DNA from: Sarcocystis neurona
Lineage: Eukaryota > Apicomplexa > Conoidasida > Eucoccidiorida > Sarcocystidae
Assembly: GCA_000727475.1 (NCBI GenBank)
Contig: KL647290.1
Coordinates: 1,079,314-1,143,313 of the forward strand
Direction of reading: 5' to 3'
DNA: 64,000 nucleotides
The notes beneath the pieces are model-generated. The model saw only the letters and a list, made by a program, of their open reading frames with translations, was not told where the DNA came from and ran no database searches. This document shows, piece after piece, positions 1-12,161 of this stretch. Both the position numbers and the translations under genes were made by a program. Every line of letters begins with the position of its first letter. Position 1 is the first letter of the stretch.

Positions 1-1109
1 AGTGTGTGTACGCATGTGTGCGACCGGACATATGCGTGGATTTGCGAAGAAGTCCTTCCCAGCAAAATTGCCTGTTTTATGTATATGACAATGCTCAACG
101 CAGATGCAGGAGAGACGAGCACGAGACGTACTTCACTTAACTGCAAGCACGTGCCATCTTTTTCGTCAGTACGTATAGGGACACTGGTATATCTATTCAT
201 ACGTGCCGGAGGTATATATGTGTATATGTGTATGTGTGTGTACATGTGCAGCAATTCAGACAGAGATAGAGCATTGCCTCCCCGGTATATATAGATGTAT
301 ATATGTACATCAAATAGAGGACTGCGGAATATATGTATATATCTATATATGCTGCTGCGTAGAGAGAGACAGAGTTACGCGCGCCCGATATAAATAATAT
401 GTGTGTGCAGCTGTTGAGAGGGAGACAGAGTTTTGCGTGCCCGGAAGTCTTGTGTATGTGTGCGGGTGTAAGGAGGGGGGGAGGGAGTGTGCTCGGGCAT
501 ACGTAGGTGTGGGGACACGTAGTGGTATGCGCCTACCTATAAAGGGCCTCCACGTATGGAGTATTTCCACGCTAGTGTATTTCTGCGTAAATATATGTAT
601 ATATAAAGAGAGAGATGGTTGCCTGTGTGTATGCATGTACCTATGTGTGCTTATATGTGTGGAGCGAGAGGTGCAGATGTATATCCTTTGTCCACACGAG
701 GTCGACGTGGGCAGGTCTCGATAGGGGGAGACAGAGCGACCTCTTCTGCAGCACACTGCATGCGCGTGGGTAAATTTGTTGTCGTCGCTTTTTTTCTTGC
801 TGCGTGTCTGTCTCTCTGTCTCCCGCTGTATGTGTCTCACTTTCTGTGTGTGTTTCTCTACTGCTGATAGTAGACACCGGGGCGTCTGTCTACCCTCCGC
901 CCACACACCGACACACAGAGAGGTCCGTCGGCCGCGCGTCTTGGCGGCAGCGGCTTTGTTGGGCGGCGTGTCTGGCGTGCGCATGCGGAGCGGCAGCTGC
1001 CAATATCTGGAAGCGCTGGTGGCTTTGCATGTGTAGGAGAACAGAAGCAACAGGAGGAGGAAAAATTTTTATCGAAGCGCGGTGGTTCGCTTCTGTCTTT
1101 TGTGCGCAG
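1..1109. other. Unresolved region upstream of the recognised SF3A3 exons
   Basis: This stretch is TG- and TA-rich with CT-rich tracts near 780-860. It should contain or lie between upstream exons of the SF3A3 gene, since the recognised exons encode only the C-terminal third of that protein. One weak candidate exon ends at 1030: it reads CQYLEALVALH, is followed by a GTGTAG donor and is phase-compatible with the exon at 1110. It resembles the short LEA-containing segment that precedes this region in human SF3A3, but the match is too short to trust. Nothing else is supported. Confidence 0.3.
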
Positions 1110-4100
1110 CGCACCGTCGCGTTTCATCACAAGAAGCAGTCGCGCACTGCAGAGGAGTTGGAGGAAGAAGCGCGGGAGAGCGACGAAGAAGCCGCCGAGG
1201 ATGCCGTGGGGGACGCCGAGAAAGATTCGGACGACGAAGAAGAAGACGACCAGCCTATCTACAACCCGCTGAATCTTCCCCTGGGTAGGTGGGGAAGAGT
1301 GGCTGGTGAACAGAAAGAGACAGCGAGCCAGACCGTTTTCTTCGCGTGCATTCCTTTCGGTGCCAGCGTTGATTCTCGCCTCTCTTTATTTCTTGCTCGC
1401 CAACACGAATGTATGGGGACTACTGCAACGGCGTCTATCTTCTGCGAGGGACAACAGGTGCCTGCCAACAACTCCAGCGACCTGCAAGAAAAAGTCGAGA
1501 AACACGCGGACACTTCTTTATACGTGTGTGCTTCCACACACACACACAGAGAGACACGGAGGATGCGGTGTGCATGCGATCCTGCAGGTGCATGCGCTCT
1601 GAGTCCAGCAGGACGTTACTTTTTCTCTGCACGTGTGTCTGTGTGATCCTCGGTCTGCCTCTTCGTCACCTTCACGTTTTATCCTCTGTTTTTCTTCTCT
1701 GTCTATCGCGGGCACGTTCCGGCTTCTCCTGTCTGTCTGTCTCTGTGGCCGACGAGGTGTGGCCACTTTTCTGGCGCACTCTTTGTTTTGTCTCTTGTTT
1801 TCCCCTCTTTCTGTTGTTGCCATTTTTGCAGAGGCACTTCCTTCTCCCGCTCTCTTCCTTCTCCCAGTCGCCCTTCTCTCTTCGTGTCCTTCTATGCTCT
1901 TCTTCTCCTTCTGCGTGCGCCGAACGAGAGCGACGCCCTCCTCTTCTCTACTCTTCCGTCCCTCCCTTCTCCGTCAAGCTCTCTTTGGGATGTGTCTTCG
2001 TCTTCTTTTCTCTTCTTTATCACTGTCGCGGTCAGTCTCCTTTGCTGCTCGCTCTGTCTGGCTTCTTTGGGTCTCTTACTTTTTACCTTTCTCTTGCTCT
2101 CTCTCGCGGCCGTCTCCTGAGTAAGGCAGCATTGCCTGTCGCCTTTGTGGCGGAGACGCACTGGCGCTCACGTGCACGTTAACCATAACATACGGTGAGA
2201 GAGACGCTACCACGCGTTTCTTTCGAACAAATGGTGGGCCTTTGCTTGTGCAGAACCAGAGAGAAGAATGACGAATTACCTCCTTTCAAAGAAACAGGAG
2301 GAAAGTATACTTCTCGTGAGCAGCAGCGCCATTTTAGTGTCGACGCACTACAAATGCGTGTGTGTACACACACGCGTGTCTCATCTCTGTTGTTGCTTCC
2401 CCGTCGGTCTCTTTCTGTTTCCTCTTCTTTTGCCACCTGTGTAGACACCCGGACCCGTACGAGAGATTCTGCTTTTCGCAGGAGAGTTTTACCGAGAAAC
2501 TGGTCCTCGCGCGGGTGTCTTCTTCTTGGCGTGCCTTTGTCCCCCGTCTGCGCTTCTTCCCGCGTCTTCTCTCCCTTTTTGTCGCCGCGCACGCGTCGTA
2601 GAAGAACAGTACACTCACGAAACACCGGGTTCTTCTTCCACGTTTATCTCTCGCAGTGTGCACGCCCCCGCCCGTCCGTGTTGTCCACAGAGAGCAGCTT
2701 CGCCGTTTCGTTCCGCAAGATACATTTTGCTTCCTGCGCCGGTTGCACAACGTCAGGGAGGCAGACGTCCTTTCCCCGTGTCTCCGTCTCTGCGTCTCTC
2801 TTTTGACTCGTTGCCGCGCTCTGTGTCTCCCTCTCTGTGTCTCGCGGCCTCTCGCTGTGTGTGTCTCTGTCCCTCTCCACGTCTCTCTCCGTATCTCCGT
2901 GTCCATCTCCACGTGTCTCTCTGTGCGTCCCTGTTCCTCCTGTGTGCCTTTCTGTGTCTCCGTGTCCCCTCCATGTGGTTCTTTCCGTGCCGCTCCTGGG
3001 TGTGTGTCTCGGTGTCTCTCCGTCTCTGCTGCTGGGGCTGTGTCTCTGGTGACAAGCTTGACGCGCACCTGGTGCAGCGTCGCTCTTCCGTGACCCGGGT
3101 CGTTTTTATGCGAGGGCGGTGTGTTGCACTTCTTTTCTCGGGTGTGGAGAGCCTTTCTCTTTCTTCTCTGTCACTGCTTTCCCTTGCGTAGGATTCGACG
3201 GACGCCCTATTCCATTTTGGCTGTACAAACTCCACGGCCTTGGGCAAGAGTTTAAATGTGAGATCTGCGGCAATTTCTCGTACTGGGGTCGCCGGGTGTT
3301 CGAGAGACATTTTATGGAGTGGAGACACGCCTTCGGCATGCGTTGTCTTCGCATCCCCAACACGACGCACTTCAAAGTAAGAAGCAGTTCTTCCTCTCGA
3401 TAAAAAGAAGAAGCCGCCTCCACACACGTGCGGCTCGATTCATCTCTCTCTTTGTCTCTGTCTTCCGCGGTGTATACGAAAAAAAAAGGCCACCCGGGTC
3501 TTCCGTCCTTTCATAACCTCCTTGCAACCACGCCCACGCGCGCGCGCAAGGGAAACTTTATGAGGTGAACGTCTTCGTCTGTCTGTTGTCTGTCTGTGTG
3601 TATGGACACGTGTATGGAGCGTGTACAAGTGTACGTCTATGTTGATGCGTATACGTAGATCTATGAGTAAGCTTTTAGGCGCGTAGACCTACGGCTACCG
3701 GTATGACTCCTGTTTATAGACGCAGGAGCACACGTGTGTATCCGTTTACCTGCCGATATATATGGATATATCAGCGATACCGACGACACAACGAACGAAC
3801 GAACATCTATATATGTATATGGGTGCGCAGGCACGTACTTCTTTCTCAGACATATATACAGACCAGGATACCCTCGCCTCCGGCGTGTGTGTATGTTTCT
3901 CTCTGTCTCTCTTTACACATATCTATACATATATATATATATATATATACGTACGTGTGTGTATTTACACCTACATACATTCTTACACATATGTACGTCC
4001 CAGGGTACCCCCGCTCCCGGCGTCTGTGTATGTGTGTGTCTCTGTCTCTCTTTACACATATATATATATATATATACGTGTATGTATCTACGCCGACAAT

Positions 4101-5955
4101 GTGAATATGCGCTTGACTATACCAAGTAGATATGGTGACGCTCCAGGTAGAGATGTGAGCACACCACGTTGTGGGCAGGCCTGTTTATTTTGTCGTTCCG
4201 CAGGAAATCACTAAAATTGAAGATGCGATTCGTCTCTACGAAAAATTGAAGAAGGACGCAGAGAGCAAGGTGAGCTACTGATGAAGTGTTCTTGAAAATT
4301 ACCCCTCTCCGTCTGGGTTGTGTGGAGTCCTGTGGACGTTTTCTTATATACCGGACACGTACGTACGCTATATTATATGCGTGTAGATATGCATCTTGCC
4401 TCTTTCCGTGTCCATCTCTCTTTCTCCCTTCCTTTCCTTCCGACGTATATACGTTTGTGCAAGCGAAAAGGCAGGCGACGGTGCGGTTGAGGAGCGTTCG
4501 GTGAACCAGCTGTGCGTTGCAGGAAATGAAGGCGGAAAGGGACGAGAAGGAGCAGAAGAAGGAGAGCGCTGTGTCGATTATACTTGTCTTTAAATAGCGT
4601 CCTTCGTGGTCGGTGTACATACACTCGGAAAATAGCTCTGAGTCACGTGAAGAAGAACGTCCGTGGGTAAACGTCCAGGGAATTTGTATGTGTATGTGTG
4701 TGTGTGTGTGGACGGGCGAGTTTGTGGATTTGCTGTTGCAATTGCAAAGAGCGAAGAAAGATTCATTTTTGCCGTTTTGGCCGGCGTGTCAGCGGGGTGT
4801 CGCTACTTTTGACTGAGCGGCGAATTTCTTTCGTTGCCGGGCAGAAGGTGCTGGGGCCAACGTAGAGCGGTAGTACAAGGCAGTTACTAAAACGGGCTGC
4901 ACAACGGAGAAACTGTACGCACAGAGTGGCCGTGGAGAATGCTGATAACCCCTCAAGAAGAGACCGTTCGAAAGGAAGTTGTCTCGACTTTGAATTTTCG
5001 GCGCAGGAGAGGCGGGGAAGCTTTTCTGTAGCGGAAGGGAAACAGCAGGTCCCGGGCGCGCGTGTAGACGCAGCTTTTCTTCTTCTTCTTCTTCATCTTT
5101 CCTCGTTCCGTTTGTCTTTGCAGTTTTTTTTTCAGTGATGTCGCGTTGTTGAGGCCGTCGTATTTTTCTGTCTTCGACGTTGTCTACTTCTCTTGGTGTT
5201 ACCGTCGCTTCGCCGTCTCCTTGTTACGTAAAGAACCAGCATATATCTCTTCGAGAAGTTTGGGCACCGCCGCAGTTCCTCCTCCGTCGCAGGGGGCGTT
5301 TTTCACTGTGAACGCACGCTTCTCGCCGTTTCACTTCACCACGTCCATTGCAAGAAGTGGCGTAGTTTCTCTCCCTAGAGTTTCTTCTTTTTCATCCTCA
5401 CCGCTGTACGTCCGTACACCCTTCTTCTCCGTTTCCCCTCTGTCGATATCAGGTGGAACTGTTTTTGCGAAAGTGATCTTTTGTTTCTCTGTTTGCTTGT
5501 GCTTCTCGAGGGCGGTACAGTCGGGGGCTTCCGCTCTCTTCACTCCGTTTTCCTTTCATCCGCCGCTTCTTGTCTATATGCAGCGACCTCTACCTCACAC
5601 AACTCCCCTTCGTGCAGCTTCACTTTTTACAACTTCTGACTGCGGAATCGATTTCTGCTTTCCTCCTCCTCTTCTCTTCGTCCAGCACTTTCCCTGCTCT
5701 GTCTTTTCGCTTTGTGAAAGTCTTCGGCTGGGAAAATTTTTTTAGTCCGTAGTCTTCTCGTTTTTGCCTTTCCCTTTTTCGGCATCAACAGCAAATGGCA
5801 CTTCTTCTTCTCGTCTGCCCTCTTGTTTGTCTTTTGCTTGTTTCTGATGCCTGCAGTCCTTCAAGCACGAACAAGAGCTGGAGTGCGAAGACTCACAAGG
5901 AAACGTTATGAGTCTGCGCGCCTTCGAAGATTTAAGGCGTCAAGGACTTCTCTAG
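1110..5955 (+). CDS. SF3A3: Splicing factor 3A subunit 3 (SF3a60/Prp9), C-terminal exons, 5' incomplete
   Basis: SF3a60 is part of the U2 snRNP SF3a complex needed for prespliceosome assembly in the nucleus. Exons read from conserved blocks: 1110-1284 (acidic linker, ending NPLNLPLG), 3192-3376 ([17 protein letters not shown], then the matrin-type zinc finger [11 protein letters not shown] and [15 protein letters not shown], ending IPNTTHFK), 4204-4269 ([15 protein letters not shown]), possibly 4523-4570, and 5857-5955 ([11 protein letters not shown], then [10 protein letters not shown] and TAG). The order and wording match the C-terminus of human SF3A3, including the zinc finger and the terminal RQGLL. 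Splice sites are GTAGGT, GTAAGA and GTGAGC donors with CAG/TAG acceptors, and phases agree throughout. Introns are long (about 0.25-1.9 kb) and carry CT-rich tracts and microsatellites. Upstream exons for the N-terminal two thirds are not identified here; they may lie before the window. Identity is very secure; the 5' exons and the 48-base exon are not. Confidence 0.93.
3880..4095. repeat. Duplicated microsatellite block in SF3A3 intron
   Basis: Two similar blocks of about 130 bases each combine a GCCTCCGGCGTGTGTGTATG-like segment, a CTCTCTGTCTCTCTTTACACATAT segment and an (AT)n run. The copies start near 3880 and 4010. They lie in the intron between the exons ending at 3376 and starting at 4204. 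Confidence 0.6.
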
Positions 5956-8900
5956 TTCGACAGCCTCCTCTCTACCTACCCGACTACGACACCACTTTCT
6001 CTACGACACCACTTTCTCCTACACTGACATATATATATATATATATATGTACGTCTATCTATTAGTATATCTGTATGCGTCGCTTCAACGTGTGTACACA
6101 TATGCATATCTTCGGCTTCCAAGATTTACGTGTAAATACGCGAGTACATTGGTGTATACGTATGAAAAAATAAGTGGACCTGGGTGTGTATCCATATCTA
6201 AAGAAGGACTAAGTATATAGATACGTGCACCTATGTCGCATCCGGCGACCCACTACGTGTGTCTGTTCTACAGCGCGCTGTGTGTTCGTCCTTCGTGCTG
6301 CCGTATGTGACGTCCTTTCACGGGCTTCCTGAGCCCTACCTGGCGCGCGTCGTCTTTTCGTATCTCATGTCAGTACCGGTCTCTCAAAAAAAGTATGCAC
6401 CCGCAGCCTCTTTTTTGGTGAGACGCTCCGGAAAAAACATGTATTTCACGCGGTGGAGTTTTCAGATGAAAACGAACACACAAGGCGGATCAAACTATTA
6501 CCTATACGCATGCATATACATATATATATACATACACACTTGTGTAAATATTACACACTTGGATGCCCACATATGCACGCATGTATTTGCACACACATAT
6601 GCATACATATATATGTACATACATATTTATACAAAATTTCATGTGTACACATGAATGTACTTATTAAGTATTCTCACACAGCACATTTCCAGGTCCAGTC
6701 GGTACACGCAGTCCTGCGTACACAAAACAATTCGCGCCGACTCAACACTCGTTGTGTGCAGGGTATATATGCGTGTCTACGTGTACATTTCACTTCTGTA
6801 CGTATGTTTCGGTACGTCATGGGGGTACGTACGTATACGGGCATACGCGCACCCTGAAATTTCACGCGCACTGTGACCAGTACAGGAGTGCACACGAAGA
6901 AGTGTAGGAGAAACAACATATATCACTTTTCATAATCTGGACAGTTGCACGTCATCAGGTTTGTAGGTTAAAAGAGAACCGTCTGACGGAAAACGCCTCT
7001 TGAGACCAAAACAGGACTAAAAATTGATGAGACGGACGTATGACGATGCAGACACGCGAGCCGTACCAACCGTTCCACACTGGATGCACACCCGTTTGCT
7101 CAACATCTGTTCGGAAGGTCTGTGTACCGGAAGTGAAGGTTCGTATGCAACTGATTACGCCTGTGCGAACATCTACGTGTATGTATATCGTCCGCTGTTC
7201 GTGAAAATCATTGCCTTCGGGTTAATGCATCCCTGTGTGTGGGGACATACATGAAAGGTGTACCCACACAAGTAGACGTGTAAGTGACGTCGCGTATCGA
7301 CAGCCGAACGGTAGAAAGAAGACTGTTGTCGGGTTTCCAGCCTACGCGGCTGTCACTCGTACTCGTAAATAAACAACGAATTAAAATACGTATGCGTCCT
7401 CTGGATGTGGACACACGGAAGGCAGACACAGGATTATCTGCCGTCGTGCAGGCTTCGCACGGCTGTTCCAAGCGGTACGGACAAGACGAATGCATGAGGG
7501 CATAATGCCTACATGCTGGTTGCTTCCTATCCAAGAGTATGATACGAACATATTAGAGGGATCTTAAGTGTGGTAACTGATAATACCGTAACACGTTCTC
7601 TACACATTGTATGGGGTAGCAACGGCAGTCCACAACTTGCTTAGAGGCAACTCAGATGTCGCGGAGCAGTGGAGGTGCTCTCCGTCACGTAGAAGGCAGC
7701 ATGTTCTGGAGCAGGTGTGGACAAGTTTCTAGCGTTCGGAAGTGTCTTGGAGCCTTTTACCGTGTATAAGGTTTTTGTGTGGAAAACGCGAGCCATGGGG
7801 TGTTTGAGGATAGGGAAGGGGGGACGCCGACTACAGCTGTGTGTAGAGACACAAGATACTTGATCGAAATATACTGCAAGAACAAGTGGCTGCACCGGTT
7901 TCCACGCGTACACACGTAGAACGCGTTAGGGCACATAGGAAAAAGAGGCCCACTGTAGGCAGCAAAGAAGCATCGAGAAAAGGGAACCGCTCCAAATAGC
8001 CGAGTCGGAAAAAGGACGGACAGGGAACTTCGCACGTGGATCGATTTTTTAACGGGAAGATTGTGGATTTACGCAGCGCAGGTGAAATATGTGCTTGTAT
8101 GCTTTTTTACTCTGTAGCTGCCGACGTTGGAACAAGGAGAGCTGGCAAGAAACAAGTGTTCTCATGTGCCCAAAAGCGTACGCGCAGATATTGCTCGCGT
8201 CCTCCGCGGCAGTGCAGCATTTTAGCGGGATTGCCGTAGCATGGGAATCTGAATTGTAGTGGTAATGCAGTTGCACAGGACGGTCATCGTTCAGGGTTGT
8301 CATTGTCACACTTGCGCGTGAGTGTGTAATCGGTGTGACAAGCGGTAGTGTATAATAATACCCCAGACCAGGTCTGTTTACCTGATTTTGATACGTCAGT
8401 TCGATTTGCGAAGACATGCGCGTTATCATCTATCCCACTTACTGCCGTCCTCATGCTTGCCTGCGTAAGTAGTTCATCTCGGGCTGGATTGTAAGTAGCG
8501 TGCTGCGAGGACTGTCTCTCAATCCTTTTGTGCAGTCTCGCTTTTACAGGAGAACTCAACTCACTGAAAAGCCGAAAGGCAGGGAGCTCGAAAGGACTCG
8601 TCACCGACAGAGATCGCTTTGCTTGTGTTTCTTAGCTGGTGAGGAAGTCTGTAGGTGCGACCCTTACCCTCTGTCTCGTGTGTCTAAAAAGGTGTAGCGA
8701 CAAACAAACAACAAACGTTATTTCCCCCACATGATCTGCAACAAGTGTTGGGTAGAAAGTGCAGCCGAAGTAGTGGATCCGCTGTTGAGAGCCAGACGCA
8801 GTTTTCACCACGCGAATACGTGTCTTCCTCTGGTCCCCTGAAATCAACTTGACGGCGGATCGTCACTTTCGTTCGGCGACGAAACGGTATTGATTTGCGC

Positions 8901-10784
8901 TTCGCTCCAGGCGACTGAGCAGTAAACGGTGCACGGCGGTTACACAAAGGAGACAGTCCCTGTAGCCTCTTGTATATCCTTCTCCCGTTACTTTGTTTTG
9001 GCGAGAAAAATGCAACGTGAAAAGGCTCTCGGTACTAGCTTCCCGTGTCAGACGCTTCGTACCCACCTACGTAGAAGCGCTTGTCGTGAAAGAAAGCGCA
9101 GTCGACAGACGCTTTTATAAGCTTCTAGAACCGTCGGAGCTGATGTCACTGTCACACGCAGGCGCCTGCGCGTACCAGAGTGGGATCTGCGTCAAACGCT
9201 GTCTCTGGTCCGGAATGCTTGCATCCCGAGGCCGCTACGCCAGAAATCCATGAAGAGCAGCAGTACGTCTTTCCATGGGCCTTTCGACGAGGGGTGTAAT
9301 TTCCCGCGCTCGGGAGTGCCAACTTCTCATCAAAGCTATTTTCGTACCGGTGTTGGATGCAGCTTGAGCATCCGGTGGCCGGGGCGTACGTACACACGAG
9401 GAATCCTCATGTCCGTGAGACGCCACCTCTCATCCGGGAGATCTCTCGGTTTCAGTGCTCTATCCTCCGTCTTTCGTATATCCTCACGGGGACGTTCAAA
9501 ATGATCATCTTTGATTTCCCGGGTGCGTCTGCACCTGGGATCGTAGAAACGGCTTTTTCCACCGGTACGCTGAAAGGCGCGCAGGTACCGTAGCGTACTG
9601 CGACAGTGTGCACATTACTCGGTACGTAATGGGGCGCACTCGTGAGTTTCAGCAGCGGGCAGCTGTACGTTCGGCCCTGTTGACAGCAGGGGCCACGGGA
9701 AACTGCCAAACACTTTACAATTATGCTTGCGGTTGCCGAAAAGCCAGTCGTCTTCATGAAGAGAGTGATGGCGACGCGACTCGCAGCGGTCCGGGTGGTG
9801 TTGTGTGTGCCGGAGCGGGCCCGCTCTGGCAGTGGAAGAAGACCCCAGTTCCTCAGTCTACCGTGTCTCCACCCCGTTGCGAAGCTCTTCGTGCACTTTG
9901 CTTGAGACGCGTTGGAAAGACACGCTGAATGCAGGCAGTGTACATCTGTGTTCAGTTTTTAGGGAAGGATTTGACGCCGTGACCTCGAGCTGCTGTCGTC
10001 CTTTATAGCCTTTGCCCGTATTATTATTATTATTGACACGATTTGAGTGGGCCCTTCTTCGCCGACAGCTGTCGACCCCTGTAGGTGGTCGATACCCCTC
10101 ATCACAGGTATTTCTCTGAGTTTTCTCCTACTTCGTGTGCTTTCGTCCCCTATACCTCTGCGTTTTCCTTCGGTCTTTCTTCGGAATTGACTTCATTATA
10201 AGAAAACGCTCACCGCTCCCCAGCGGAATGTGGCTAGCCATTCGCCGCTGCGCATGAGTGTTTCTGAGCTCACTTTCCTGGCGTTTGCCGCTGAGGTCTT
10301 CTCTTGCTGGTCTCCTTCTGTGGACTCCTGAATTTTATCCTTGCTCCGTGACCTGCGGTGTTCTCTCATTTCGCAGCTGCAGATACTCATTCTCCTGCCT
10401 TTTCTCTAGTGCCACTGTTCGGCCGAGTCACCAGAACATGCTTTCAAAGCAGTTGGTGACGGAATCCGAGTGCACCCGCATCCGTGAGGATCGACCGCAG
10501 TGGGGAACTTATGCGCATATGCCACAATTCTGTCCCACCGAGACCGAGGGAAAAGGCAGTCAGCACACCGTAGTCGTCTGGTTTTTCTCGATCCCACAAT
10601 GTAATGCTGCGAAGCAAATTCTCCTGCTTTCCTCCAGTCGTGGCAGCACCTGATTTCGACGTACTCTAGCCATGGCAATAAACGAGACAACGCAGTGGCC
10701 GCGAAAGGGGCTTTTCACCCGATATGCAAATACGCAGCCCGTTTTCTACCAATGCCGTCGTCGGTGGGAGAGTTTTGCTTTCCG
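5956..10784. other. Intergenic and unassigned sequence after SF3A3
   Basis: The first part (to about 6,650) holds SF3A3 3' flanking sequence and a (TA)n/ACATAT microsatellite at about 6,510-6,640. From about 6,900 the sequence becomes nearly free of microsatellites and triplet runs and has balanced composition. It contains only short overlapping ORFs on both strands, for example 131 codons at 10,258-10,653 (+) and 101 codons at 9,452-9,757 (-). None shows a recognisable motif or a convincing chain of splice sites. A TTA repeat lies at about 10,018-10,035. No gene is called. Confidence 0.5.
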
Positions 10785-11652
10785 TCATGGATCTCCTTTA
10801 TACAGCTGCTTTGCAATTCTCACGAATAGCGAAGGGGAAGCGTGCGCGCTACTACTGCAGCTTGTGTTAACACTGGCATGTTTCCCCTCATCGGATACGA
10901 GAAAGTCGTCGACAGGATCGTTACTGCGTCCAGTCCCTTTTCTGTCTCTTCTCCTTCGCCTTTTACTTTTAAAACTCAAGAAATTCGCTCTGTTGACTGA
11001 TCTACCCAGCACAGCGCTGAAAGTCCATTCAACACAGCGCTGAAAAGCCGTTCACTGTAATATCATCATTCCATCTTGTGAAGCCGACACGCCTCGGTCT
11101 TTTCCGGTGTCTTAAACGTGCGTACCAGCCCTGTAAATGACATTTTTACTAGGTGACATACTACTACTCTCATTTGCTAATGCTCTGCCTATATACCTTC
11201 CACCATTCCTGTGCATCCTACAAGTTTGCCTACCGTCCGCCTTAGTGCGTACAACTCCTGCATTTCTGTTCTCATCTGACTTCCACATACGTACACACAT
11301 GTGTGTATAGGACTTGCGGCGCTTCGCTTTGGTGTGTGTGTGTGTGTGTGTGTGTCTGTGGTGCCGCTTTCTCGTACTTGGCTTTATCAGTGCGTACAGT
11401 ATCAGTTTTTTGCTGTCTCATATCGACATATAAGAAGTTGACATTGTAGAAAGGAAGTTGCTTTTTCTCGTCTACATCTTGTCGCCAGTACATCTTTGGC
11501 GTTTTGTTTTTCCCCGGCCTACCCGCTGCAGGTACAGGATGTCCGATCTCGCGCTCTGCAGATGCCCTCTGTTTTGTTGCTAACGGCTTCTTCTCCACGT
11601 CCTCCGGCGCCGCACGCCTTGGTTCTTCTGTTATCCCGTCTTTTCCCTTTTC
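10785..11652 (-). CDS. Candidate two-exon minus-strand gene, unknown product
   Basis: This is a weak candidate. The downstream exon (11,001 down to 10,785, ending in a stop) encodes SVNRANFLSFKSK, a run of five arginines, a Ser-rich stretch and a C-terminus AKQLYKGDP. The upstream exon, ending at 11,378 with a GTACGA donor, encodes a polar segment including KMYWRQDVDEKKQ and DMRQQKTDTVRTDKA. The two join in phase across an intron of about 375 bases with a GGGTAG acceptor. No start codon is obvious; the upstream frame stays open to about 11,652. The basic cluster could be a nuclear-localisation signal. The upstream exon is antisense to the pyrimidine-rich leader of the AP-2 gene, which by itself yields Lys/Glu-rich open frames, so this may be spurious. 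No family is recognised. Confidence 0.28.
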
Positions 11653-12161
11653 CTGCGTTGGTCACTCTGCTCTTCTTGTTCCGCTGGCTCTTTTGCTTCT
11701 ACGTTGCTGCTCCTCCCCCTTCTCCCGTTGTTCTCGTTCTCGTCCGTTTCCCTTTCTTTCTCGCTGGTCCTTCGGATCACCTCTTCTTAGGTGTGTCGCC
11801 CTCCTCGTGCCGTTGTGCGTATTCTTCTGCTCCCCGTCTCCTCTCTTTTCTTCGATCCCTTCTTCCTTTCTCTTGTTTCTCTCTTTCTCTCCTTCTTCAC
11901 TTCCTCCCCTCCTCATCCTCTTTTTCTCCTTCGTGTGAAAATTCTCTGGTCCTCGTGCTCCTCTCATCTCTTGTTTCCTTTCTCTCCACGGTCTCTCGCT
12001 CTCCCTCCTCCTTCCCCTTCTTCTGCTTCTCCTTCCGCTCTACCTGCCAGTCCATATACCTTTTCCTGCCTTCTCCCCTCCCCTTCGCGAGCCTTCACTT
12101 TTAGTCCCGTGGGTCCTCGCTTTTTCTCCCGTTCCTCGTCCTGCCGGCGTTTGTCTTCGCG
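11560..12161 (+). promoter_or_regulatory. Pyrimidine-rich leader of the AP-2 alpha gene
   Basis: About 600 bases immediately before the ATG are overwhelmingly C and T on the coding strand, broken by few purines. All plus frames are therefore open for long distances as Ser/Leu/Pro/Phe-rich artefacts. A similar tract precedes the ATG of the LLPH-like gene at 50,232. It is likely the 5' untranslated region and promoter-proximal sequence; no defined motif or start site can be assigned. Confidence 0.5.

Noticed and set aside
804..1646. 280-codon ORF spanning the SF3A3 acidic exon
   Set aside because: Only 1,110-1,284 matches the family; the rest is flanking intron in the same frame.
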